NCBI RefSeq assembly: GCF_907164575.1
Contig: NZ_CAJQYY010000030.1
Coordinates: forward strand, 1 to 64,000
Source: Paraburkholderia gardini
GTDB taxonomy: Bacteria; Pseudomonadota; Gammaproteobacteria; Burkholderiales; Burkholderiaceae
Length of the DNA: 64,000 nt
Direction: 5' to 3'
Shown here: positions 24,870 to 33,129 of the stretch, in pieces
Numbering within the stretch: the stretch's first letter is position 1
Layout: each line of letters opens with the position of its first letter
The notes under the pieces: generated by a model
Seen by the model: the letters and a program-made list of their open reading frames with translations, nothing else
Databases searched by the model: none
Told to the model about the DNA's origin: nothing
Translations under genes and position numbers: made by a program

Positions 24870-25601
24870 TTATTTTTGCGCGAGCCATTGTGCGTAAGCA
24901 GCCAGCGTTTCTTCGTTCGGCGGGTACGTGCCGCGTAACGGCCGGCCTTCGTCGATACGCTGCGAGATGAAAACCTCGAGCTGCTCCTGCTCGATCGAAT
25001 CGCGCGCGACGCCTTCGGCCATCGCGCGCGGCACGATCACGACGCCATCCACGTCCGCGACGACGATGTCGCCCGGATACACCGCCACGCCGCCGCATGC
25101 GATCGGCACGTTCACGTCGACCGCATGATGTTTCGCCAGATTCAGCGGTGCACTCGCGCCGGCGCACCACAGCGGCAGACCGAGTTCCGCGATCGTGCCG
25201 CTGTCGCGCACCGGTCCGTCGGAAACCATGCCCGCGACACCCCGTTTCGCGAGCCGCAGCGCGAGAATCGAACCGACCGAGGCCACCGTGCGCTCGCCCC
25301 GGCAGTCCTGCACCAGCACGCTACCCGGCGGCGCGGTTTCGACCGCCTTGCGCTGCGGGTGGTCGGGGTCCTGGAATATCCCGACGTGGTCGATGTCCTC
25401 ACGCGCGGGAATGTTGCGCAGCGTGAACGCCGGGCCCACCAGATTCGCCGCGCCCGGCGCGGGTTTGACGAGCGGCGCGACGCCCTGCAAAAACACGTTG
25501 CGCAGGCCACGTTTGAACAGCTGCGTGGTGAGCGTGGCCGTGCTGACATGCCGGAGCTGCTCAAGCGTGGCGTCGCTGACGGTGATATCGGATGCAGTCA
25601 T
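24870..25601 (-). CDS. RraA/HMG-aldolase-like protein, probable class II pyruvate aldolase
   Basis: 243 residues, RraA fold. Landmarks are VGPAFTLRNIPAREDID, QDCRGERTVASVGSILALRLAKRGVAGMVSDGPVRDSGTI (about 95-135), and YPGDIVVADVDGVVIVP. The Arg-Asp of DGPVRD and the following Asp residues correspond to the divalent-metal and pyruvate-binding residues of 4-hydroxy-4-methyl-2-oxoglutarate aldolase, so catalysis is possible; E. coli RraA itself is an RNase E inhibitor. Located 17 bp downstream of an IlvD/Edd dehydratase, it may cleave the 2-keto-3-deoxy acid made by that enzyme into pyruvate and an aldehyde. The start at 25601 gives the family N-terminus; a much longer upstream reading is a shadow of the dehydratase. 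Confidence 0.75.
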   Translation of the reverse strand: MTASDITVSDATLEQLRHVSTATLTTQLFKRGLRNVFLQGVAPLVKPAPGAANLVGPAFTLRNIPAREDIDHVGIFQDPDHPQRKAVETAPPGSVLVQDCRGERTVASVGSILALRLAKRGVAGMVSDGPVRDSGTIAELGLPLWCAGASAPLNLAKHHAVDVNVPIACGGVAVYPGDIVVADVDGVVIVPRAMAEGVARDSIEQEQLEVFISQRIDEGRPLRGTYPPNEETLAAYAQWLAQK

Positions 25602-25618
25602 GAAGTGCCCTGAATGGG

Positions 25619-27439
25619 TTAGTGAATTTCCGGCTCGTTGCGCTTCGCCGCTTGCGACGTGTCTTGCGGCGCATCTTGCGTGGTCTGCTGAAGAGATGCC
25701 GGGGCGGACTCCGCGGGAGGCCTCACAGGCTCTTCGAGGAAGTCGAAATCGCAGCCCTTGTTCGCCTGCGTCACGTGCAGTTGATGCATGACGCCGAAGC
25801 CGCGCTCGAACGGCCGTTTTGGCGGCATCCATGCGGCCTTGCGCGCCGCCAGTTCCAGCACGCTGATATCGAGATGCAGGCGGCGGGCCGACACGTCGAG
25901 TTCGATCATGTCGCCATCCTTCACCAGTGCGAGCGGGCCACCGACGAACGATTCGGGCGCCACGTGCAGCACGCACGCACCGTAGCTCGTGCCGCTCATG
26001 CGCGCATCGGAAATCCGCAACATGTCGCGCACGCCCTGCTTCAGGAGCTTCTGCGGAATCGGCAACTGGCCCCACTCCGGCATGCCGGGTGCGCCGATCG
26101 GGCCGGCGTGCTGCAGCACGATCACCGAATCGGCGGTCACGTCGAGTTCTTCCGTGTCGATGCGCGCCGCCATGTCGGCGTAGTCGCGAAATACCACGGC
26201 CGGGCCGCGGTGCTTCAGCAGATGTGCTTCCATCGCGGCCGGTTTGATGACCGCACCGTCCGGCGCGAGATTGCCGGTCAATACCGCAAGCGCGTCGCTC
26301 GCGACGAGCGGATTGCCACGCTTGCGGATGACGTCGTCATCGAAAATTTCCGCGCCCTCGATGTTGGCGCCGAGCGTCGAGCCGTTGACGGTCATCTGCG
26401 TGCCGTCGATCAGCTCGCCCAGTTCGGCGAGCAGCGCGCGCAAGCCGCCTGCGTAGAAAAAGTCTTCCATCAGATACTGGCCGGATGGGCGCAGATTGCC
26501 CAGAACCGGTGTAATGCGCGCGAGTTCATCGAAGCGCGCTGTCGTCAGGTCGATGCCGGCGCGGCGCGCCACCGCCACGAGATGGACGATCGCATTCGTC
26601 GAGCCGGACATCGACAGCACGGTGGTGATGGCGTTGTCGAAGGACTTCGCGGTCAGGATGTCCGACGGCTTCAGGTCGGTCCATACCATCTCGACGATGC
26701 GCTGGCCGGTCAGCGACGCAAACTGCGCGTGCCGCGAATCCACCGCGGGAATCGACGAGAATCCCGGCAGTGTCAGACCGAGCGCCTCGGTGGCGCTCGT
26801 CATCGTCGAGGCCGTGCCCATCGTCATGCAGTGACCCGGCGAGCGCGCGATGCCGCTTTCGATGCCCTTCCACTCTTCCTCGGTGATTTTGCCCGCACGC
26901 AACTCGGCCCAGTATTTCCACGTGTCCGAACCACTGCCCAGCGTCCGGCCGTTCCAGTTGCCGCGCAGCATCGGCCCGGCCGGCAGAAAGATCGCCGGCA
27001 GGTTCATGCTGAGCGCGCCCATCAGCAGGCCGGGCGTGGTCTTGTCGCAGCCGCCCATCAGCACGCAGCCATCGAACGGATAGGACTTCAGCAGTTCCTC
27101 GGTTTCCATCGCGAGGAAGTTGCGGTACAGCATCGTGGTCGGTTTCTGGAACGGCTCGGCAAGCGTCATCACCGGCATCTCGACCGGAAAGCCGCCCGCC
27201 TGCCAGATACCGCGCTTCACCTCTTCGACGCGCTGCTTGAAGTGCGTATGGCAGGAATTGATCTCACTCCAGGTGTTGACCACGGCGATCACTGGCTTAC
27301 CCATGTAATCCGACGCGTGGTAACCCATCTGCGCGGTTCGCGAGCGATGACCGAATGAGCGCAGATCGTTCACGCCGTACCAGCGGTAACTACGAAGCTC
27401 TTCGGGAAGTTTTCGGTTCGAGGTCAAGCTGAGTTCCAC
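25619..27439 (-). CDS. IlvD/Edd-family sugar-acid dehydratase (L-arabinonate dehydratase-like)
   Basis: 606 residues. It belongs to the iron-sulfur dehydratase family that converts aldonic acids to 2-keto-3-deoxy acids. Cluster cysteines are visible in NTWSEINSCHTHFKQ (about 64), GGCDKTTPGLLMGA (about 133) and SPGHCMTMGTASTM (about 205); the C-terminal half has DARMSGTSYG, where the Ser abstracts the proton. The start (ELRSYRWYGVNDLRSFGHRSR) matches the pentonate/arabinonate dehydratase subgroup rather than IlvD proper. A low-complexity tail after residue 575 (ASLQQTTQDAPQDTSQAAK) is unusual. In one run with porin, RraA-like aldolase and MFS carrier. The exact aldonate is unknown. Confidence 0.85.
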   Translation of the reverse strand: MELSLTSNRKLPEELRSYRWYGVNDLRSFGHRSRTAQMGYHASDYMGKPVIAVVNTWSEINSCHTHFKQRVEEVKRGIWQAGGFPVEMPVMTLAEPFQKPTTMLYRNFLAMETEELLKSYPFDGCVLMGGCDKTTPGLLMGALSMNLPAIFLPAGPMLRGNWNGRTLGSGSDTWKYWAELRAGKITEEEWKGIESGIARSPGHCMTMGTASTMTSATEALGLTLPGFSSIPAVDSRHAQFASLTGQRIVEMVWTDLKPSDILTAKSFDNAITTVLSMSGSTNAIVHLVAVARRAGIDLTTARFDELARITPVLGNLRPSGQYLMEDFFYAGGLRALLAELGELIDGTQMTVNGSTLGANIEGAEIFDDDVIRKRGNPLVASDALAVLTGNLAPDGAVIKPAAMEAHLLKHRGPAVVFRDYADMAARIDTEELDVTADSVIVLQHAGPIGAPGMPEWGQLPIPQKLLKQGVRDMLRISDARMSGTSYGACVLHVAPESFVGGPLALVKDGDMIELDVSARRLHLDISVLELAARKAAWMPPKRPFERGFGVMHQLHVTQANKGCDFDFLEEPVRPPAESAPASLQQTTQDAPQDTSQAAKRNEPEIH

Positions 27440-27490
27440 CTATAAGATAAAGATTGCCGGTTCCGGGGCGCTGGGGCACGGGTACAGCGA

Positions 27491-27508
27491 GGATGCGCAA
27501 GCGCATCC
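27491..27508. terminator. Hairpin between porin and dehydratase genes
   Basis: GGATGCGC (27491-27498), two-base spacer AA, GCGCATCC (27501-27508), flanked by a further partly paired GGCACGGG/CCCGTGCGCC. It lies in the 86-bp gap after the minus-strand porin stop (27526). A stable stem here would separate abundant porin message from the enzyme genes. No T-run, so partial readthrough is expected. Confidence 0.45.
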
Positions 27509-27525
27509 CCGTGCGCCTCACCCGG

Positions 27526-28701
27526 CTAGAACAGGAATGCGATCCCCACCATGCCGACGAATTGCGAATTTGTCGACGACGGTGTCGCGTTCTGCGAATC
27601 GCCAACCGAGGGCGTCGCGTCGATGATATTGCCTGCGCCATTCGCGCCCAGCGTCTGGCCGCTGGCACGCTGATACGCCTCCAGTGCATACAGCGAGGTG
27701 CGCTTCGACAGGTGATAGGCCTCCTTCAGCGAGTACTGCTGATAGCGCGCCGCACTGGAGATGCCGTTCGCCTTCGACGCCAGCGTGTACGAGAACGCAC
27801 CAGCCACATCGAAAGCCGGCGTGAAGCGGTACGTGGCGAGCGCGGCGTAGGTGTTGAACACAGCGGTGTCGCGGAAAATCGAGTGGTTGCCCGACACGTA
27901 TTCGACGTTCGTATACGTGACGCCCATCATCAGGTTGCCGATCGTGTAGTTGGCGGCGGCCGCGATGTGCTGGATCGTCTTCGCCGACGCGTAGCCCGTG
28001 TTCAGCGAAGACGTGCCGAAGCTGCCGGTGGACGCCGGATCGAAGCCCGTGGTCTGTTGCGCGTTGTCCATGCGCAGATAGCCCGCCGCGAGGCCGATGG
28101 GACCAGTCGCATACTTGACGCCCGCGCTGATCGTCTGCCCCTTGCCGGTGCTGCCCGCAATGCCGCCGAGCGCGTACATGCCGCTGGCCTGCAGGCCGTT
28201 CCAGGTCGGCGTCGTATAGACCAGCGCGTTGTTGATGCGAATCGTCGTGTCGAGCCCGTCGATGTCGCCAGGATGCGCGCCGGTCGCGCCGGTCAGCCAG
28301 GTACTCGACGCAAGCGGCCCGACGAACAGGTAGTACGGCGTGTACTGGCGGCCCATCGTGAACGTGCCGTATTGCTGGTTCTGCAAACCCACGAACGCTT
28401 CGCGGTTGAAGATCTGCGAGGACGACGACAGGGCGCCGCTATTGAGATCGAAGCCGTTCTGCAAATCGAAGATCACGCTGGTGCCGCCGCCGATGTCCTC
28501 CACGCCGCGCAGGCCCCACTTCGACGCATACAGATTGCCCTGGCGCAGATAGAAGTTCGAATGACCCTTCTGGTTGTTGGCGTAGACGAACGCGTCGTCC
28601 ACCGCCCCGTACAGGGTCACGCTGCTTTGCGCATTCGCCGCGCCGGCACCCAGTGCCGCACCTGCGATCAGTAATGCCTTTATTTTTCCGTGCTTCGTCA
28701 T
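27526..28701 (-). CDS. Burkholderia-type trimeric porin (OmpC family)
   Basis: 391 residues with signal peptide (KALLIAGAALGAGAANAQS) and mature start SSVTLYGAVDDAFVYANN. The SSVTLYG opening, the SKWGLRGVEDIGGGTSVIFDLQNGFDLNSG segment, NREAFVGLQNQQYGTFTMGRQYTP at strand 4-loop 3, and the final FVGMVGIAFLF with C-terminal Phe are hallmarks of Burkholderiales 16-strand porins. ATG 28701 is chosen over GTG 28704 because GGAG lies 7 nt before it. It probably admits the sugar acid handled by the downstream dehydratase. Two LacI-type operators precede it. Confidence 0.92.
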   Translation of the reverse strand: MTKHGKIKALLIAGAALGAGAANAQSSVTLYGAVDDAFVYANNQKGHSNFYLRQGNLYASKWGLRGVEDIGGGTSVIFDLQNGFDLNSGALSSSSQIFNREAFVGLQNQQYGTFTMGRQYTPYYLFVGPLASSTWLTGATGAHPGDIDGLDTTIRINNALVYTTPTWNGLQASGMYALGGIAGSTGKGQTISAGVKYATGPIGLAAGYLRMDNAQQTTGFDPASTGSFGTSSLNTGYASAKTIQHIAAAANYTIGNLMMGVTYTNVEYVSGNHSIFRDTAVFNTYAALATYRFTPAFDVAGAFSYTLASKANGISSAARYQQYSLKEAYHLSKRTSLYALEAYQRASGQTLGANGAGNIIDATPSVGDSQNATPSSTNSQFVGMVGIAFLF

Positions 28702-28772
28702 CACGCGTCTCCTTCATCCTGTTTTTGTAAATGCAGGCGCTTGCCTGCGAGGTACGCGTGGCCCGCCCGCTC

Positions 28773-28842
28773 AATGACAGCGATATCATCGTCAACGTCA
28801 AAAAAACTGCCGGAGCAGTTTAGAAATGATAACGCAATCATT
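28773..28842. promoter_or_regulatory. Two LacI-type operators upstream of the porin
   Basis: AATGACAGCGATATCATC at 28773-28790 and AATGATAACGCAATCATT at 28825-28842 are CG-centred palindromes of the form AATGnnAnCGnTnnCATT, with one mismatch each. They begin 52 bp apart and lie 72 and 124 bp upstream of the porin start. The same pattern occurs twice before the MFS gene at 31447. The regulator at 28915-29958, located between the two promoters, is the natural candidate to bind them. Confidence 0.65.
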
Positions 28843-28914
28843 TAAACAAAATACAAAGGGTAAACCCTTGGCGTTACGTGAATCGTGTGTTGCAAGGTGA
28901 GCTGAACGCTCCCC

Positions 28915-29958
28915 TCAGGCCGTCTCGCGTCCGACCAGCGTGAAGCCGATATCGATCTTCGGCCGCGCCGGCGAGCCGTCGAGCCGGTCGATCAGACAAT
29001 GCGCGGCGGTCATGCCGATGCGGCTGCCGTCCATTTGAACCGTGGTCAGGGCCGGCACCAGGTCGGCCGAGAACTCGAGATCGCCGAAGCCGCACACGGC
29101 GAGCCGCGACGGCACATCGAGGCCGCGGGCCCTCGCCTCGCTCAGTACGCCGAGCGCGAGCAGATCGGAGCCGCAGAACACTGCATCGACATCCGGGCGC
29201 TCCGCGAGAATCGTGGCAAACGAGTTATGCCCCTGCGCCACCGAGCTTGGCGGCTTGACGAGGACCTGCGCGACATTGTCGATGCCATGACGCGCCATGG
29301 TCTCAATGAAGCCCTCGCGACGGGCCATCGCACGTTCGTCGTTGGCCGAGATAATGGCTGGACGCCGCTTGCCGCGCGCCAGAAAGCGCTCCGCCACGGC
29401 GACCCCGGCGTCGTGGTGCGAGAAGCCGACCAGCATGTCGACGGGCGTGTCGGTCATGTCCCATGTTTCGACGGTGGGAATATTGACGTTCAGCAGCCGT
29501 GCACGCAGCGCTGACGAACGCGCGACGCCGATCAGCAGCATCGCTTCCGGACGCCGGCTCAACAACGCGTCCAGCACCTGGCACTCGTCGACGTCGCTGT
29601 ACCCGCTCAGGCCCAGCAAAACCTGATAGCCGGCGCGTGACATCGCGTTGCTGAATGCCTGGATGGATGCCGCGAACAGCGAATGCGTGACGGTCGGCAC
29701 GATTGCGGCGATGAGCCGCGACCTGGACGACGACAGGCTGCCGGCGAGCCGGTTCGGCACATAGCCGAGCTGCTGGACGGCAAGCTGGATACGTTTGAGC
29801 GTTTCCGGCGCGACAACCTGAGGATTGTTGAGCGCGCGCGACACCGTGATCGGCGATACGCGCGCCAGCGTCGCGACTTCAGTTAGACGGATCTCCCGTG
29901 ATCCGCCACGCGGCCGTTTGCCGGCAAACGGCGCCACTTTTTCTTTTGGGCTGGGCAT
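28915..29958 (-). CDS. LacI/GntR(gluconate)-type repressor of the sugar-acid island
   Basis: 347 residues. A 22-residue basic N-terminal extension precedes the helix-turn-helix IRLTEVATLARVSPITVSRALNNPQVVAPETLKRIQLAVQQLGYVPNRLAGSL (about 23-75), including the minor-groove hinge helix. The effector domain (LIAAIVPTVTHSLFAASIQAFSNAM onward) resembles the gluconate-operon repressor subgroup. Sites of the form AATGnnAnCGnTnnCATT lie before the porin-dehydratase-aldolase-MFS run and before the ExuT-like MFS gene, so it probably represses both and is released by the sugar acid or a keto-deoxy intermediate. A weaker site, AATTGTTACGCGGAAATT at 29984-30001, lies near its own start. Confidence 0.85.
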   Translation of the reverse strand: MPSPKEKVAPFAGKRPRGGSREIRLTEVATLARVSPITVSRALNNPQVVAPETLKRIQLAVQQLGYVPNRLAGSLSSSRSRLIAAIVPTVTHSLFAASIQAFSNAMSRAGYQVLLGLSGYSDVDECQVLDALLSRRPEAMLLIGVARSSALRARLLNVNIPTVETWDMTDTPVDMLVGFSHHDAGVAVAERFLARGKRRPAIISANDERAMARREGFIETMARHGIDNVAQVLVKPPSSVAQGHNSFATILAERPDVDAVFCGSDLLALGVLSEARARGLDVPSRLAVCGFGDLEFSADLVPALTTVQMDGSRIGMTAAHCLIDRLDGSPARPKIDIGFTLVGRETA

Positions 29959-30004
29959 TAATAGTCTGATTCACGGTCTGCACAATTGTTACGCGGAAAT
30001 TCCC

Positions 30005-30044
30005 GGAAGGACGGCCCGGGAACTTCTTCCCGGGCCGTCCTTCC
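30005..30044. terminator. 18-bp perfect hairpin, terminator of the MFS gene
   Basis: GGAAGGACGGCCCGGGAA (30005-30022), loop CTTC, TTCCCGGGCCGTCCTTCC (30027-30044). It lies between the MFS stop (30140) and the start of the downstream lacI gene (29958), so it would terminate MFS transcription on the minus strand. An 18-bp perfect stem is exceptionally long. There is no U-tract, so Rho-assisted or RNA-stabilising action is also possible. Confidence 0.65.
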
Positions 30045-30139
30045 AGATTGTGCGCGAATCAGAGTCTACCTTACGCCGCGGGCCTTCCCGCAACAAAACC
30101 AGGACACAACACAAGCCGTTGCCGGCTTCAACGCAGCGT

Positions 30140-31447
30140 TCAGGCCGACGTAGTGTGCTGCCCGCGCAGCTTCACCGGCGTCATGCGCGGCATCAGCAGA
30201 TGAATGACACCGAGCGCGACCAGATAGGCCGACGCACCAACCGCGAAGAGCGCCCAGTACTGACCCGTGCGCTGCAACGTCTCGCCGATTACGCCTGAGT
30301 AGAAGAACGAGCCGACCATGCCTGCCACGCCGCCGATACCGATCACGGTGCCAACCAGCCGGCGCGGGAACACGTCGCCGACCGTGGTGACAAGATTCGC
30401 GGACCACCCCTGGTGAGCCGCGGCGGCCAGACCGACGGCGAACACCGCATACCACAGGCTTTGAAAATGCGAGAGCGTGGCAATCGGCAGGACGCACACC
30501 GCGCAGATGCCCATTGCGACCTTGCGTGCGACATTCGGCTTGCTGGAGCGCTTCATCAGACGGGACGACAGCCAGCCGCCCGCCACACTGCCGCCGGATG
30601 CCATCGCATAAATGACGATCAGCGGCAGACCCAGATTGCTGATGTCGATGTGCCGCGACTCGTTGAGCCATTTGGGCAGCCAGAACAGATAGAACCACCA
30701 CACCGGATCGGTCAGCAGCTTGCCGAAAATGAACGCCCAGGTTTCGCGGTACTTCAGCACCGAAAGCCAGCTCACGGATTGCTCGACGCCTTCGTCCTGG
30801 TCCGCATTGATGTACGCCAGTTCGCCCGCCGATACCGACGGATGCTCCGCGGGAGGACGGTACACCAGCAGCCACACCGCCAGCCAGACGAAACCGGTCG
30901 CCCCTGCCACGACGAAGGTCGCACGCCAGCCCCACATGACCGCGGCAATCGGCACGAACGCCGGCGCGACGATCCCGCCGATAGTGGCGCCCATGTTCCA
31001 CAGGCCGGTGGCCAGCGCGCGTTCCTTCTTCGGAAACCACGTGGCCGTGGTGCGGATGGCGACCGGGAAGTTCGCCGCCTCGCTGAAGCCCAGAAAACCG
31101 CGCACGGCCGCGAAGCCCGGGACGGTCGCCGCCACCGCGTGCAGCATCGCGGCGAGGCTCCACATCGCCATCGCACCACCGTAGACCACTTTGGTGCTGA
31201 ACCGGTCAGCGATCCGGCCAAACGTCGCAAGGCCCACTGCATAGGTGACCGTGAACACCATCACGGTCTGCGCGTACTGGATCTGGTTCCAGCCAATATC
31301 CTTTTGCAGCAGTGGGGCCAGCAACCCCAGCATCTGGCGATCCATGTAGTTGATCGTCGTCGCAAAAAAGATGAGCGCGCAAATGGTCCATCTGTATCGT
31401 CCGCTGGCCGCTTTTCTGGCAACGGAAGTGGCTTCCATGATTTTCAT
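30140..31447 (-). CDS. MFS transporter, hexuronate (ExuT)-like
   Basis: 435 residues, twelve hydrophobic segments. YRWTICALIFFATTINYMDRQMLGLLAPLLQKDIGWNQIQYAQTVMVFTVTYAVGLATFGRIADRFSTK is the classic ExuT/GudP first-loop region, and EAANFPVAIRTTATWFPKKERALATGLWNMGATIGGIVAPAFVP is the family motif for glucuronate/galacturonate carriers. GGAGA precedes ATG 31447. It is divided from the dehydratase operon by the LacI gene but shares duplicated LacI-type operators with the porin promoter, so it should import the same or a related uronic or aldonic acid. Confidence 0.87.
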   Translation of the reverse strand: MKIMEATSVARKAASGRYRWTICALIFFATTINYMDRQMLGLLAPLLQKDIGWNQIQYAQTVMVFTVTYAVGLATFGRIADRFSTKVVYGGAMAMWSLAAMLHAVAATVPGFAAVRGFLGFSEAANFPVAIRTTATWFPKKERALATGLWNMGATIGGIVAPAFVPIAAVMWGWRATFVVAGATGFVWLAVWLLVYRPPAEHPSVSAGELAYINADQDEGVEQSVSWLSVLKYRETWAFIFGKLLTDPVWWFYLFWLPKWLNESRHIDISNLGLPLIVIYAMASGGSVAGGWLSSRLMKRSSKPNVARKVAMGICAVCVLPIATLSHFQSLWYAVFAVGLAAAAHQGWSANLVTTVGDVFPRRLVGTVIGIGGVAGMVGSFFYSGVIGETLQRTGQYWALFAVGASAYLVALGVIHLLMPRMTPVKLRGQHTTSA

Positions 31448-31471
31448 CCGTGTCTCCGCAAGTTTTTTATC

Positions 31472-31551
31472 GATGGTATCGCTGTCATTTCAAATTAGCA
31501 GACAGCGCACCTCGCCGCGCAAGTATAGACCTGAATGGTATCGCTGTCATT
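31472..31551. promoter_or_regulatory. Duplicated LacI-type operator upstream of ExuT-like gene
   Basis: GATGGTATCGCTGTCATT (31472-31489) and AATGGTATCGCTGTCATT (31534-31551) lie within a 20-bp direct repeat, ATGGTATCGCTGTCATTTCA, at 31473-31492 and 31535-31554. The copies are 62 bp apart, about six helical turns. Each is a CG-centred imperfect palindrome (AATGnnAnCGnTnnCATT), the same pattern seen before the porin. They start 25 and 87 bp upstream of the MFS start codon. Confidence 0.7.
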
Positions 31552-31670
31552 TCATGTGGTCAACATGCCCCTGCTCCATGTCGACTCAGCGGTCGTGGTT
31601 AGCGGGCTCGACGTTGGGGATGGGACCGCGAGTATCTTGCATGGGACCGACCGTCCGCCTGGCGTAGCCT

Positions 31671-32462
31671 TCAGCGTTCCTGTCTGGCCTGACGTTCAAC
31701 CAGTGGCAGCGTCATCAACCGCCCCCGCGCAGGTCTGGCCGCGCTGTCGCCGCAAAGACGCAGACACATCCAGGCAGTGGCGAGATTGCTGCTCACGACC
31801 GCCTTGCCGATCGAAGTCTCGATTTTCGCGATGACAGCCGCCGCCCGTACCGCCGTGCAGGAGATGAAGAGCGCGTCGGATTCTTCAGCCATTGCGTCAA
31901 GCGCGAACGCGACGATATCGTCGTGCGAAATCCGCGCCATCTCCCGGTCATCGGTCAAACCGAGGCACGTGAAGCGGTCGATGATGAAACCTTGTGCAGT
32001 GAAGTACCCGGCCATCGGCTGGCTGGTTTCAACGGTATAAGGCGTCAGCACGCTGATGCGGCGCGCGCCAAGCGCTTTTAGCGCGGTCACCGCGGCGGCC
32101 GTCGGCGTGACGACCTGTGCCTCGGGTTTCGCCGCATGAATCGCCCGTTCGATCTCCGCGTCGCCGATCATGACGGACGCCGACGTGCACGAATACATCA
32201 CCACGTCGAGCGCTTCGCCGGGCAGGATCAGCGCGGCGCCGGCGGTCAGCGACGGCTGCATCGCGAGCAGATTCTCCCGTGTTACCGGGTTTGCATACGG
32301 CACGCGATTCACGTAGATACCGATACGCTCATTCGCGACGAGTGCCGCAAAGTCCGGCTCGGTCGTGTGATCGGTTGCGAGGATCACGAGGCCGATGCGC
32401 TTTTCGAGCGCACGCTCGTCGAGTTGCGGCGTTTTGCTTAACGGATGGATCACGGTCGGCAT
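31671..32462 (-). CDS. eutA: Asp/Glu racemase-family protein EutA (5-hydroxyectoine use)
   Basis: 263 residues, maleate isomerase/arylmalonate decarboxylase subgroup of the Asp/Glu racemase superfamily. The two active-site Cys motifs are visible: VVMYSCTSASVMIG near 92 and ALFISCTAVRAAAVI near 200. Within ectoine loci this protein is EutA, which with EutB and EutC is proposed to convert 5-hydroxyectoine to ectoine; the individual reaction is not firmly settled. It starts 3 bp after ehuD of the first importer, so it is the last gene of ehuABCD-eutA, whereas eutBC lie in the other minus-strand operon 12 kb away. Confidence 0.82.
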   Translation of the reverse strand: MPTVIHPLSKTPQLDERALEKRIGLVILATDHTTEPDFAALVANERIGIYVNRVPYANPVTRENLLAMQPSLTAGAALILPGEALDVVMYSCTSASVMIGDAEIERAIHAAKPEAQVVTPTAAAVTALKALGARRISVLTPYTVETSQPMAGYFTAQGFIIDRFTCLGLTDDREMARISHDDIVAFALDAMAEESDALFISCTAVRAAAVIAKIETSIGKAVVSSNLATAWMCLRLCGDSAARPARGRLMTLPLVERQARQER

Positions 32463-32465
32463 CGT

Positions 32466-33125
32466 CTAGTGCCCGAGATGGGGATAACGTTTTTCGAGCA
32501 GCCGTACACCGACCACCGCGACAAGGCTGATACACAGAAACAGCACGCCGACGAGCGTCATCGGTTCGAGGTAACGGTAGTCCGTGTTCGCGACGATCTT
32601 CGCCTCGTTCATCAATTCGAGGACCGTGATCGCCGACAGCAACGGCGTTTCCTTGAACATCGAAATCAGATAGTTCGCGAGCGCGGGCAGCATCGGCGGG
32701 ACCGCTTCGGGCAAGATGATGTGCCGCCACATCTGCACCGGACTCAGGTTGCACGCCCGGGCGGCTTCCCATTGCCCACGGGGTACGTTTTCAATGCCGG
32801 TCCGGTAAACCTCGGCCGTATACGTCGCGTAATGAACGCCGAGCGCGAGTACACCGGCGGCGAGCGCCGGCATCCGGATACCGATATCGGGCAACACATA
32901 GAAAACAAAGTAAAGCTGCACGAGCAACGGGGTGCCACGAATAAAGCTCGCCACGGCCGTTGTGGTACGCGACACCGCGCGATTCGGCGAAAGCTTCAGG
33001 ATCGCGAACGCCATGCCGGTCACCGCCGCCACCACCGCGCCAAGCAGGGTCGCGAGCACGGTGATCTTCAGGCCCTGCAGCAGGATCGGCATGATCTCGC
33101 GCGCGAAACTCCAGTCCCATTCCAT
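32466..33125 (-). CDS. ehuD: Ectoine ABC importer permease EhuD, first copy
   Basis: 219 residues, HisM-type amino-acid permease with about five hydrophobic segments. The N-terminal ILLQGLKITVLATLLGAVVAAVTGMAFAIL is followed by the conserved SFIRGTPLLVQLYFVFYVLP and the EAA-loop PRGQWEAARACNLSPVQMWRHIILPEAVPPMLPALANYLISMFKETPLLS that docks on EhuA. It is 4 bp downstream of ehuC and translationally close. It is one half of the transmembrane heterodimer. Confidence 0.88.
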   Translation of the reverse strand: MEWDWSFAREIMPILLQGLKITVLATLLGAVVAAVTGMAFAILKLSPNRAVSRTTTAVASFIRGTPLLVQLYFVFYVLPDIGIRMPALAAGVLALGVHYATYTAEVYRTGIENVPRGQWEAARACNLSPVQMWRHIILPEAVPPMLPALANYLISMFKETPLLSAITVLELMNEAKIVANTDYRYLEPMTLVGVLFLCISLVAVVGVRLLEKRYPHLGH

Positions 33126-33129
33126 ACGG

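Noticed and set aside
24870..25601. Calling the RraA-like gene an RNase E inhibitor
   Set aside because: It is embedded in a carbohydrate operon and keeps the aldolase Arg-Asp site, so an enzymatic role fits better than RNA metabolism.
25622..27358. Long plus-strand frame (578 codons) opposite the IlvD/Edd dehydratase
   Set aside because: Antisense shadow caused by high third-position GC; no domain pattern, no ribosome binding site.
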